Shown here piece after piece: positions 9,049 to 17,130 of a stretch of 44,954 nucleotides of DNA. The first letter of the stretch is position 1. The number at the start of each line of letters is the position of its first letter. Location of the stretch: contig CALXHI010000007.1 of the NCBI GenBank assembly GCA_944388075.1, forward strand, positions 1 to 44,954. Direction: 5' to 3'. The stretch comes from an uncultured Clostridia bacterium (lineage in GTDB: Bacteria > Bacillota > Clostridia > Oscillospirales > Ruminococcaceae). The notes under the pieces were generated by a model. It was not told the DNA's origin, ran no database searches, and saw only the letters and a list, made by a program, of their open reading frames with translations. The translations under genes and the position numbers were made by a program.

Positions 9049-9414
9049 TCACTGTGTGACGATCTCGACACGGATGCCTTTCGGGTAATCCTCGGCGAGT
9101 GCCTGACAGTGGATGTAAAGCCCATGCAGGAGTTGGGATGGGACGAGCTTTGGCTCTTTGAGCCGAATTTCGAGATGATTCCGATGCGATTCCGACGGCT
9201 GCACATCAATTTCCGCCTGTTCGCCCAGCACTTCCGTGATGGTATTGGCGGTCATCTGCACGGTCGACGAAACGCTTGCACAGAGAATTTGCATATCCTG
9301 CGCCTGCTTGCTGCGCACAACCCGATATTCGGCATGCCCGTCAAGCGAAACGCCGACAAAGCCAATCTGTGCCGTATCGAGCAATGCACCCTGAAAAAAC
9401 CGAACGGTAATCAT
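9049..9414 (-). CDS. prp: Prp ribosomal-processing cysteine protease
   Basis: YsxB/Prp family cysteine protease that trims the N-terminus of L27 in Firmicutes. The 121-residue product shows the two catalytic elements: His in DGHAEY (about residue 27) and Cys in ILCASVSST (about residue 45). It lies between rplU (15 bp after its stop) and rpmA, its normal place, and the neighbouring L27 has the matching cleavable extension. The ribosome-binding site is weak (GGA about 8 bp before ATG 9414), suggesting low expression or coupling to rplU. Confidence 0.93.
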   Translation of the reverse strand: MITVRFFQGALLDTAQIGFVGVSLDGHAEYRVVRSKQAQDMQILCASVSSTVQMTANTITEVLGEQAEIDVQPSESHRNHLEIRLKEPKLVPSQLLHGLYIHCQALAEDYPKGIRVEIVTQ

Positions 9415-9429
9415 CCTGCTTGTCCAAGC

Positions 9430-9741
9430 TTACTTGCTGATGGAAAGAATACGGATCTGGGTGTAGGGCTGTCTGTGACCCTTGGTTCTCTTCTGACCGC
9501 ACTTCGGCTTGTAAGTGAACACACGAATCTTCTTGCCCTTCCCGTTTGCGAGAACCTTTGCAGTGACGGTTGCGCCGGAAACGAGCGGAGCACCGACCGT
9601 AATGCCGTTCTCATCACCGATGGCTGCGATCTGATCGAAGGTGACGGTATCACCTGCTGCGGCATCGAGCTTTTCGATGCGGAGAATGTTACCCTCCTCG
9701 ACCTTCACCTGCTTACCGCCGGTCAAAACAACTGCGTACAT
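9430..9741 (-). CDS. rplU: 50S ribosomal protein L21
   Basis: Large-subunit ribosomal protein, 103 residues, the usual length. MYAVVLTGGKQVKVEEG at the start and the GKKIRVFTYKPK and KGHRQPYT segments near the end are characteristic. ATG 9741 has AGGTG about 7 bp upstream. First gene of the operon that continues through prp, rpmA, obgE, mrnC and yebC, driven by a consensus promoter about 90 bp upstream. Confidence 0.97.
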   Translation of the reverse strand: MYAVVLTGGKQVKVEEGNILRIEKLDAAAGDTVTFDQIAAIGDENGITVGAPLVSGATVTAKVLANGKGKKIRVFTYKPKCGQKRTKGHRQPYTQIRILSISK

Positions 9742-9824
9742 AGTTTGGCACCTGCCTTTTACATAAACTCGCTGCATTTGGTGCGTGCGGGAATCCGTCC
9801 GTCTTGAAACCAAGCACAAGCGGC
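9742..9824 (-). ncRNA. Putative L21 leader of the rplU mRNA
   Basis: About 83 nt separate the predicted transcription start from the rplU start codon. Firmicutes rplU transcripts often carry a structured autoregulatory L21 leader in this place. Position supports it; a fold was not verified here. Confidence 0.35.
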
Positions 9825-9830
9825 TTATCT

Positions 9831-9859
9831 ATTATACCGTATTTTCGTGGATTTGTCAA
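9831..9859 (-). promoter_or_regulatory. Consensus sigma-A promoter of the rplU operon
   Basis: Minus-strand TTGACA (plus 9854-9859) and TATAAT (9831-9836) are both perfect and separated by exactly 17 bp, fitting a highly expressed ribosomal-protein operon. Confidence 0.92.
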
Positions 9860-9910
9860 GTCCTGCACCCAAATCGGCATAGAAAAAATCGGGGCACAAT
9901 CCGCCAAAAT

Positions 9911-11749
9911 TCAGTTATTTCCCACAAATTCTTCCTTGGTAATCAGATTGGCAAGATAGCGCATAATCTTGGCATTGTCAGCTGCGGTGCAGATACCATC
10001 ATAATTGGTATCGGCATTGATACGGCCGATTTCGGTCAGAGTAATCGCTGCATCCTCCGCCAGATAACGGTTGAGCAGCACGGCATCGGCAACCATCACA
10101 CTACCATCTTCGTCAACATCACCAAGACTTGCATTGACCGTAACAGCCGTAGAGGTGGTCGTCTGGGCAGGCGTGGTATCGGGAGTATAGGTCTCCCAAT
10201 CGGGCAGCTCATCGAGCGTAATGCAATAATCGCTCTGATAGACGGCGGCGAGATTGTCCACCGGATTGAGCGCAGCATCCTTGATGTAGTTGCCGTACCA
10301 CGGGCAGAAATAGAGCCATGCCGCCTTTTCGCTGATCAGCTTATCGAGTGCCGGAATCGTATCGTTTTCACTCATGGCGACCATCTTTTCGCCCTTGGTC
10401 GAGCCGACCAGAGAATAGAAGGTCGAAGCGATGGCACTGAGGTTTGCAGAGTAGTTGACGGCATTGTACTTGTCGTAGCCGATGAGGTCAACATACGCAT
10501 CTCCCGGATACCAATCGGGCGAGGAGGCATAGGTATACGATGTCCACTCCCAGATGAGATTGTTGAGACCATAGACATTGGTCAGCTGATCCCAGAGCAG
10601 CAGGTAAAGCTGCTTGCAAGGCTCAGGACCCTCTGCACCCCACCAAAACCATGCACCCTCTGCTTCATGCAGCGGTCGGAAGATACACGGAACATTCGCA
10701 TCTGCAAGTTTTTTCAGCTGCGTCGCAAGCACCTCGATATCTGCCATAATCTTCTCATGCTCCCAAGTGCCCTCTTGCAGGGCATTGGTAATGCTGAAGG
10801 TGGTATAGGTTGCGCTGGCAGATTCGACATAGAATGCCCCCTTACTGCTGCCCTCCTCGGTCGGGACATTCCAGTGATAGGTGATGGTCGGGATACCGCC
10901 CTCCTCCTTGTACCACTGAATTGCCCGTTCCGGTGCATCATCGTAATATGGCTCGGTTGTGTTGTAGAACAGCAGGTCAATGCCACGCACCGCCGGCATT
11001 TTTCCCGTTTTCTCGTAGATGTATTCAAATTCGGATTCGTTGTCCTCGAGGTAGTCGATCGGCAAACCGGCGGATTCGTAAGCATTCTTGTTATAGCAAT
11101 GCGAACCGCAATATTCCTGCTGGCCGGAGAGGATATGCCGGCCGTACACGCTCTTGAGGTAGGCATAAAGCTTTTGTGCCTCGGGACTTGCATTGGGATT
11201 GCAGAGCGTATCGGTCGGATTGAGGTTCGAGAGATATGCCGGTGCCGGTTCGAGCGTCAGATAATCGAGGAAGGTATAGCCCCAATAGCTGACGATTTTG
11301 ATTTCATTTTCACCGGCATTGAGCTTGACATAGCCTGCATCGAGCAAGGTCCAGCCCTCACCGGAATTGAAGGCAAAGCTGATATCACCCTGACTTTCAC
11401 CGTTGACATAGAGATACTGCACCTTATGCGGCGTACCGAAGCACTGGATATAGTTGATCTTCATCGTATAGAATCCGGCTTCCTCGACATTGACGGTCAA
11501 TGCCACCGAGGATTCCTTGTCATCGATATAGGCATAGCCATCGCCCGACCAGCCGGTCATATCGCAGACATTGCCGTTGGCGTCCTCATCGACCTGCGTC
11601 CAAGCGATACCCTCGTTATACTCGCAGTCTTGGAATACGCCATCCTCAAATTCATAGCGGTCAACTGCCAAAGCCGGCATTGTCACCGGCATTGCCATCG
11701 TGCTGAGCAGCACTGCCATGGCAAATGCAATTGTCTTTTTGATTTGCAT
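9911..11749 (-). CDS. Secreted GH26 beta-mannanase with CBM35-like module and dockerin
   Basis: Second cellulosomal mannanase of the window, 612 residues. ATG 11749 has GGGGAGA 6 bp upstream. A signal peptide ends near residue 29 (ALA), followed by a CBM35-like module (about 30-170), a GH26 barrel (about 178-525), a threonine-rich linker and a dockerin (about 540-602) whose first loop reads LGDVDEDGS. The acid/base is in RPLHEAEG (about E362) and the nucleophile in AMSEND (about E461). It resembles the 440-2626 enzyme but lacks the second CBM. It starts 28 bp after rpiB on the same strand, an unexpected neighbour for an exported enzyme. No clear terminator follows. Confidence 0.93.
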   Translation of the reverse strand: MQIKKTIAFAMAVLLSTMAMPVTMPALAVDRYEFEDGVFQDCEYNEGIAWTQVDEDANGNVCDMTGWSGDGYAYIDDKESSVALTVNVEEAGFYTMKINYIQCFGTPHKVQYLYVNGESQGDISFAFNSGEGWTLLDAGYVKLNAGENEIKIVSYWGYTFLDYLTLEPAPAYLSNLNPTDTLCNPNASPEAQKLYAYLKSVYGRHILSGQQEYCGSHCYNKNAYESAGLPIDYLEDNESEFEYIYEKTGKMPAVRGIDLLFYNTTEPYYDDAPERAIQWYKEEGGIPTITYHWNVPTEEGSSKGAFYVESASATYTTFSITNALQEGTWEHEKIMADIEVLATQLKKLADANVPCIFRPLHEAEGAWFWWGAEGPEPCKQLYLLLWDQLTNVYGLNNLIWEWTSYTYASSPDWYPGDAYVDLIGYDKYNAVNYSANLSAIASTFYSLVGSTKGEKMVAMSENDTIPALDKLISEKAAWLYFCPWYGNYIKDAALNPVDNLAAVYQSDYCITLDELPDWETYTPDTTPAQTTTSTAVTVNASLGDVDEDGSVMVADAVLLNRYLAEDAAITLTEIGRINADTNYDGICTAADNAKIMRYLANLITKEEFVGNN

Positions 11750-11777
11750 CACAATCTCCCCTTTTCTCTTGTGTCAT

Positions 11778-12209
11778 TCAGCCTTCCGGCTCCATCATCA
11801 TGTCAATGCGCCGCTGATGCCGTCCGCCCTCGAACTCGGTTTGCAGAAACGCATCGAGAATCTCGACTGCCAATCCCGCACCAACCACTCTTGCGCCCAT
11901 GCAAAGCACATTGGCATCATTGTGCAGACGGGTAAACCGTGCGCTGTACGACTCTGAACAGACTGCAGCCCGAATGCCCTTGCATTTGTTTGCGGTCATA
12001 CACATGCCGATGCCGGTGCCGCAGAGCAGAATGCCGGTATCTGCTTCGCCGCTTTGGAGTTTGCCGCAGACCGCCTTTGCAATCACCGGATAATCACTCG
12101 GCGATTCGTCCGTACCGCAGTCCACATAGGCAATTTGATGTGCCTCCAAATATTCCTTCACGACCTGCCGAAGGCTTGCGGCGGCGTGATCACTGCCAAT
12201 TGCTATCAT
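11778..12209 (-). CDS. rpiB: Ribose 5-phosphate isomerase B
   Basis: RpiB/LacAB family isomerase interconverting ribose 5-phosphate and ribulose 5-phosphate in the pentose phosphate pathway. The 143-residue product has the N-terminal IAIGSDHAA motif and the LLCGTGIGM loop with its catalytic cysteine. ATG 12209 has AAGGGA about 6 bp upstream. It sits between the AIM24-like genes and the mannanase, all on one strand. The LacA/LacB galactose-6-phosphate branch is possible but less likely for a single subunit. Confidence 0.93.
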   Translation of the reverse strand: MIAIGSDHAAASLRQVVKEYLEAHQIAYVDCGTDESPSDYPVIAKAVCGKLQSGEADTGILLCGTGIGMCMTANKCKGIRAAVCSESYSARFTRLHNDANVLCMGARVVGAGLAVEILDAFLQTEFEGGRHQRRIDMMMEPEG

Positions 12210-12222
12210 ATCGTTCCCTTTC

Positions 12223-12940
12223 TCAATTAAAGATATCTGCCACGGCTTCCGCGATGCCATCATTGACACTCGATTTTGACGGTGCCAGCGCACCCACACG
12301 GTTTGCCATATCGCCGAAATTCTGCGTTTGCAAGATGACTTGACCCGGACCGGTCAGACGAGTATTGAACAGCCCCTCACCGCCGAACAGCACATTGCCA
12401 ACGCCTTTCACCATCTGAATCTCATAGGCAATCAATGCAGAAAAGGCAACCAAATTGCCCGAATCAACAATCAATTCCTCTCCCGCTCGCAGCTCCCGTA
12501 CGATTCGATCGCCGTCAATCTCAAGGAATACCAGTCCCCGTCCGGAGCCGCTGCAACACAAATCCTTCGCCGCCAAACAATCCGGCAGAGAATTTTTTCG
12601 TAAATGCTACCTGCAATTCCACACTCTGTTCCGCACACAAAAATGCACCCTTTTGGCAAATCCATTCGCCCTTTGCCATATCCAGCGGCAGTATGCTTCC
12701 CGGTACGGCTGCACCGAATGCAATTTTCACGTTGTTTGCCATAGCGGTATAGTTCGCCATGAAGATGGATTCGCCGGTGAAGAGTCTGCCAAGGCTTTTC
12801 CAGCCGCCTCTGGCATTCGCGCGCATCTCGACACCCTCCGTCTGCCATACCATGCCGCCGGATTGCGTAAAAATCGACTCTCCGGCTTGCAAAGTCATCT
12901 CCACTGCCTGTACCGTCTGTCCAATGATTTCGTACTGCAT
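12223..12940 (-). pseudogene. AIM24-family gene broken by a frameshift
   Basis: Tandem copy of the intact AIM24-like gene just upstream. The N-terminal part (from ATG 12940, GAGGGA upstream) reads in one frame to LQRL and then meets a stop near 12521. The rest of the domain (LVFLEIDGD onward to TGA 12223) continues in another frame. Aligning to the intact neighbour (LQQLSGMG) places the break at about 12544-12550. Restoring two bases, for example a lost TC in GGCTCTCCGG, would repair it. Both halves remain well conserved, so the change is recent, or it is a sequencing error or programmed shift. Function unknown. Confidence 0.82.
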
Positions 12941-12950
12941 GACAATTCCC

Positions 12951-13625
12951 TCAGCCGCTGCTCGGCATCAGGCGGAGGATGCGTTGTGCGAAATCATAGA
13001 AGTTCTGCGTTTGCAAAATGACTCTGCCCGGACCGGTCAGTCTGGTATTGAAAAAGCCTTCGCCGCCGAAAAATTTATTGCCCAGTCCTTTGACCATCTG
13101 AATCTCATACCGCACAGACGGCGCAAATGCAACCACATTGCCCGAATCAACGATCAATACCTCTCCCGGAGCAAGTTCCCGCACAACCTGATCGCCGTCA
13201 ATCTCCAGGAATGCAACGCCCATGCCGGAAAGCTGTTGCAGGATAAAGCCCTCACCGCCAAACAGGCCGACAGAGAATTTTTTCGTAAATGTCACATGGA
13301 ACTGCACCGATTGCTCCGCACAGAGGAATGCACCCTTCTGACAAATCCAGCCGCCATGGGAAACATCAAGCGGCAGAATGCTGCCCGGTACGGTCGAACC
13401 AAACGCAACCTTTGCGCCGGGCATCACGGCAGTATAATTTGCCATAAAAATGGATTCACCGGTGAAGAGTCTGCCAAGGCTCTTCAAACCGCCACGGGCA
13501 TTGGTGTTCATTTCGATTCCGGCGGTCTGCCAAATCATACCGCCCGATTGCGTATACATCGATTCGCCGATGTCCAATGTCACTTCGACTGCCGGAACTG
13601 TTTGTCCGATAATTTCGTATTGCAT
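12951..13625 (-). CDS. AIM24 family protein (TIGR00266 type)
   Basis: Beta-rich protein of the AIM24/TIGR00266 family, distantly related to the mitochondrial protein AIM24; its bacterial role is not established. The 224-residue product has family-typical repeats: QSGGMIWQT, LFTGESIFMANY, PGSILPLD, GGEGFILQ and GGEGFFNTRLTGPG. ATG 13625 has AGGAG about 6 bp upstream. Its frameshifted paralogue begins 10 bp after its stop. The first residues MQYEIIGQTVPAVEV are almost the same in the two copies, pointing to a tandem duplication. Confidence 0.88.
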   Translation of the reverse strand: MQYEIIGQTVPAVEVTLDIGESMYTQSGGMIWQTAGIEMNTNARGGLKSLGRLFTGESIFMANYTAVMPGAKVAFGSTVPGSILPLDVSHGGWICQKGAFLCAEQSVQFHVTFTKKFSVGLFGGEGFILQQLSGMGVAFLEIDGDQVVRELAPGEVLIVDSGNVVAFAPSVRYEIQMVKGLGNKFFGGEGFFNTRLTGPGRVILQTQNFYDFAQRILRLMPSSG

Positions 13626-13668
13626 AAGAAACTCCTTGTTATTGGCACGATTCTTGCGAACCGTGTAT

Positions 13669-14319
13669 TCATCCGATTTTAACAGGTTGCAAATATTGTA
13701 CGGTCAGGGTTTCAGCTGTGCCGAATGGGGTATGCCGGGCTGCCATCGCAATGCCGCAAGCCAGTTGCTCTCGCAGGTGCATCGGTGCGGCAATCACATG
13801 ACCACAGCGTTCCAAGAGATAAGGCATACCGCTGCCGATAACGGTGACGGGTTCGGCATAGGCGGCAAGCTGTTGTGCGACGGCATCGGCTTCCAGTACA
13901 GCATCGGATGTCAAACGGGTAACAGCCTTGCCGTCCGAGGAAAAGAGTGCCGTATAGAGCAGATTCTGCCTTGCGTGCAAAGCCGCACAGAGAATCCCCC
14001 TTGTGCCGACAAGATTCCATGCCAAGCCCTCGAGCGTAGAAATGCCGACACAAGGCTTTTGCCCGGCAAATGCCAATGCCTGTATCGCCGCAACGCCGAT
14101 CCGCAGACCGGTATATGATCCCGGACCGTTCGCTGCTGCAAAGGCATCGACCTCTTCGATGGTATGTCCGGTATCGGCAAGCAATTGCTTTGCCATCGGC
14201 AGCAGGATCTGCGAATGCGAACGGGCATTGTAAAGCATCCGGCAGCCGAGCAGTCTGTCCTCCTGCGTGACGGCAGCCGAACAGGTATTACCGGAGGTAT
14301 CAACCGATAACAGCAGCAA
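13669..14319 (-). CDS. tsaB: tRNA t6A biosynthesis protein TsaB
   Basis: Partner of TsaD and TsaE in making N6-threonylcarbamoyladenosine on tRNAs reading ANN codons. The 216-residue product starts MLLLSVDTSG, has FAAANGPGSYTGLRIG and GISTLEGLAW, and is an ASKHA-fold protein. The start is taken as TTG 14319 because AAGGAG lies 9 bp before it and the protein then begins as its relatives do; ATG 14358 has no ribosome-binding site. It overlaps tsaE by 20 bp. tsaD is not in the window. Confidence 0.93.
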   Translation of the reverse strand: MLLLSVDTSGNTCSAAVTQEDRLLGCRMLYNARSHSQILLPMAKQLLADTGHTIEEVDAFAAANGPGSYTGLRIGVAAIQALAFAGQKPCVGISTLEGLAWNLVGTRGILCAALHARQNLLYTALFSSDGKAVTRLTSDAVLEADAVAQQLAAYAEPVTVIGSGMPYLLERCGHVIAAPMHLREQLACGIAMAARHTPFGTAETLTVQYLQPVKIG

Positions 14320-14746
14320 AACGACCGACTCCTTCCATAGTAATGGTGCGTGGGGCATCGCCCATGCCTGTAATGGTAATGTCTATGCGGTCGGGCGGCA
14401 GGGCTTCGGCAATCTGCTCCGACCATTCAATCACAAATACGGATTCCTCGAGCGGATAATCCCAAAAACCGGTGGTTTCGAGCGCATCAAGATTGTCCAC
14501 ACGGTACATATCAAAATGATAGAGCGACAAACAGCCCGGCGCATGGTATTCATTCACCAGCGCAAAGGTCGGAGAACTGACGATATCCGGCAGTCCCAAG
14601 CCCTGTGCCAAGCCACGGGTAAAGGTTGTCTTTCCGGCACCCAGTCCGCCCCGAAAGGCAATGCAAGTACCTGCCGTCAATCGCTTGCCCAAATCACAGG
14701 CAATGGCACGGGTTTCCTCAGGAGATGCCGCTTGCAGTGTGACCAT
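14300..14746 (-). CDS. tsaE: tRNA t6A biosynthesis ATPase TsaE
   Basis: P-loop ATPase that powers the t6A synthesis complex. The 148-residue product has Walker A GGLGAGKTTFTRG (about residues 33-45), SSPTFALVNEY and the Walker-B-like YHFDMYR segment typical of the family. ATG 14746 follows the pseudouridine synthase stop by 4 bp with AAGGA inside the preceding coding end, and its 3' end overlaps tsaB, so translation is coupled. Confidence 0.95.
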   Translation of the reverse strand: MVTLQAASPEETRAIACDLGKRLTAGTCIAFRGGLGAGKTTFTRGLAQGLGLPDIVSSPTFALVNEYHAPGCLSLYHFDMYRVDNLDALETTGFWDYPLEESVFVIEWSEQIAEALPPDRIDITITGMGDAPRTITMEGVGRFAAVIG

Positions 14747-14750
14747 CGTA

Positions 14751-15773
14751 TCATCCTTTCCCATCACGAATTGCTTTCCCTGCAAGCAGCGCATTGATCC
14801 GTGCAACGCCAAAGCCGTACTGCGTACAGAATGCCGGCACATAGTACCAAATATGCCCGTTCAGGTCGGCAAACAAATCCTGCGGCGGCAAATCGGCAAA
14901 TTGCAGCCGACAGGCAGCCAGCAGCTGATGTGAGACATCGGCATGGCGGTTATAGCGCAGATTGCCGTATTTCGGGTCACCCAAAATCGGGCAGCCCAGT
15001 GCCGCCATCTGCGCCCGAATCTGATGCGTTCTGCCGGTATGGAGCGTCACCAGCACCAGCGTCAAATCGCCTCGTTTTTCGAGTACCCGATAGCCGGTGC
15101 GAATCTCCCGATAGCCGTCTTTGGGCGTATCGGACAGCGATACCAGACCGTTTGGCAGACGCATATGATATGCCGTCACGCAGTCAATCGGTTTCGGCGG
15201 CGCACCGACTGTAATGCAGAGATATTCCTTGCGAACCCGCCCATCTCGGATATGGGCATGGAGTGTCCGCAGGGCTTCTGCGGTTTTCGCCCCAAGCACC
15301 ATCCCTTCGGTATTACGGTCGAGCCGATTGCAAAGCGCCGGTGTAAACGACTGCTCCTGTGTCGGGATAAAGCTCCCCTGTGCACAGAGATACTGCAAAA
15401 ATCGATCACAGAGCGTATCGTGCGACTGTCGGTCATCTCGATGCACGGGCAGGTTCACGGGCTTGCGGAGAATCGCAAAGCGTACATCCTCATACACAAT
15501 CTCCGGAGAGGGCAAATGCTGTGTCGAAATGCGTTTGGGCGATGCGGGGACATCGGTGCGGATGCCGCCGAAACAATCGTCCGGCAGATACACCCGCAGT
15601 TCATCGCCTGTTTCGAGAAATGCCTGCGGCGAAATCGGCTTGCCGTTGCACTTGACATCCTTCTTGCGAAACGCCTTGTAAAGCAATGCCGCCGGCAATT
15701 GCGGACAGGTTTTCCGCAGGAATTTATCCACACGCTGTCCGGCATCGTTCGCACCGATGGTAAATTTTCGCAT
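14751..15773 (-). CDS. RluA family pseudouridine synthase
   Basis: Converts specific uridines in rRNA or tRNA to pseudouridine. The 340-residue product has an N-terminal S4 RNA-binding domain (about 10-65) and the RluA/RluC/RluD catalytic domain with NRLDRNTEG, giving catalytic Asp152, and HTGRTHQIRAQ further on. It starts 9 bp after lysA with a poor ribosome-binding site. The target base cannot be told from sequence alone; RluC- or RluD-like is likely. Confidence 0.9.
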   Translation of the reverse strand: MRKFTIGANDAGQRVDKFLRKTCPQLPAALLYKAFRKKDVKCNGKPISPQAFLETGDELRVYLPDDCFGGIRTDVPASPKRISTQHLPSPEIVYEDVRFAILRKPVNLPVHRDDRQSHDTLCDRFLQYLCAQGSFIPTQEQSFTPALCNRLDRNTEGMVLGAKTAEALRTLHAHIRDGRVRKEYLCITVGAPPKPIDCVTAYHMRLPNGLVSLSDTPKDGYREIRTGYRVLEKRGDLTLVLVTLHTGRTHQIRAQMAALGCPILGDPKYGNLRYNRHADVSHQLLAACRLQFADLPPQDLFADLNGHIWYYVPAFCTQYGFGVARINALLAGKAIRDGKG

Positions 15774-15782
15774 CGTACGGAC

Positions 15783-17078
15783 TCAACGGTCGTTGAGAAT
15801 CAAATCCGCATACGATTCCCGTTCAATGGCGATCCGGGATTCCCCATCCTTGATCATCACAACAGCCGGTCTGGGATTGCGGTTATAGTTCGATGCCATC
15901 GAGTAGTTATAGGCACCGGTTGCCAGTACGGCAATGATATCGTCCGGCTCGACATGCTGCAAATGCAGATCCTCACCGATCAGGTCGCCGCTCTCACAGC
16001 ACTTGCCGCCAATGGTGACGGTTTCGTTGGCAGGCCGATCGGCACGGTTGGCACAGATGGCTTCATACTTCGACTGATAGAGCGCATAGCGGGGATTGTC
16101 GCACATACCGCCGTCCACAAGAACATAGGTTCGGACATTGGGAATGGTCTTGCGGCCCATCACGGAGTAGAGCGTCAAACCGGCACCGCCGACAATCGAA
16201 CGACCCGGCTCAAACAGAATGAACGGCTTCGGAAAACGCAGTTCCTCGCAGGCTTCGGAGAGTGCGCACAGAATCGCACGAATGATATCGGCAAACGGCA
16301 GCGGATCATCCTCCATCGTATACTTGATGCCGGGACCGCCGCCCAAATTCAGCTCCTCGAGGGCAACACCCATCTGGTCACGCACTGCATCCATAAAGCG
16401 AATCATCACACGAGCAGCCTCTGCAAACGGCTCGGTCTCGAAAATCTGCGAACCGATATGGCAGTGCAGACCGCACAAATGCACATGATGCAGCTGAATC
16501 GCACGGTGTACGGCTTCCATCGCCTCGCCGGTTTCGAGGGCAAAGCCGAACTTGCTGTCAATTTTACCGGTCTGGACGAAATCATGGGTATGCGCATCGA
16601 TGCCTGGCTTAATGCGGAGCATGACATTGACCTTCACGCCCTGTGCCTTGGCAATCTGATTCAGCCGATCCAACTCATAGAGATGGTCAACAACAATGCG
16701 TCCGACACCGGCTTGTACGGCATAGAGCAGCTCATGCGGCGTTTTAGAGTTGCCGTGGAACACAAGCTTAGAAGCATCCATACCGGCAGCCAAAGCGGTA
16801 TACAGCTCGCCGCCCGATACCACATCCGCCCCCAAGCCTTCGGACTGCACAATGCGGTACATCTCCTTGCAGGAGAACGCCTTGCTGGCGTAGCAGATCA
16901 GACCTCTGCCCTCATACTCCTGATCGATGACATCCCGATAGGAGCGGCAGTTTTCCCGAATCATATTCTCGTCCATTACATAGAGCGGCGTGCCGTATTG
17001 CTGTACCAGATCACAGCAGTCTGCGCCGCCGATACACAAATGCCCTTCCTCATTGACATTCAAATTGGGAGTCAACAT
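15783..17078 (-). CDS. lysA: Diaminopimelate decarboxylase
   Basis: PLP enzyme for the last step of lysine synthesis. The 431-residue product has the PLP lysine in CYASKAFS (Lys66), the glycine-rich NLGGGPGI phosphate loop, EPGRSIVG, and the dimer-interface elements GGMCDNPR and CESGD. ATG 17078 has AAAGGAT about 8 bp upstream. It lies 52 bp after the THUMP methyltransferase; no lysine riboswitch fits in that short gap. Confidence 0.96.
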   Translation of the reverse strand: MLTPNLNVNEEGHLCIGGADCCDLVQQYGTPLYVMDENMIRENCRSYRDVIDQEYEGRGLICYASKAFSCKEMYRIVQSEGLGADVVSGGELYTALAAGMDASKLVFHGNSKTPHELLYAVQAGVGRIVVDHLYELDRLNQIAKAQGVKVNVMLRIKPGIDAHTHDFVQTGKIDSKFGFALETGEAMEAVHRAIQLHHVHLCGLHCHIGSQIFETEPFAEAARVMIRFMDAVRDQMGVALEELNLGGGPGIKYTMEDDPLPFADIIRAILCALSEACEELRFPKPFILFEPGRSIVGGAGLTLYSVMGRKTIPNVRTYVLVDGGMCDNPRYALYQSKYEAICANRADRPANETVTIGGKCCESGDLIGEDLHLQHVEPDDIIAVLATGAYNYSMASNYNRNPRPAVVMIKDGESRIAIERESYADLILNDR

Positions 17079-17130
17079 CGTTTTTCATCCTTTCTTGCAG
17101 GCAGTCGTTTCATTCGCTGCCGTAATCACA

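Noticed and set aside
8242..9807. 521-codon plus-strand open frame across rplU-prp-rpmA
   Set aside because: It is antisense to four well-identified genes; the protein is low in recognisable motifs and reflects codon bias of the GC-rich opposite strand.
9785..11935. 716-codon plus-strand open frame opposite the second dockerin mannanase
   Set aside because: The minus strand has signal peptide, GH26 catalytic motifs, dockerin and ribosome-binding site; the plus frame has none of these.
17079..17130. Lysine riboswitch before lysA
   Set aside because: The gap to the preceding gene is only 52 bp, too short for the roughly 170-nt L-box aptamer.
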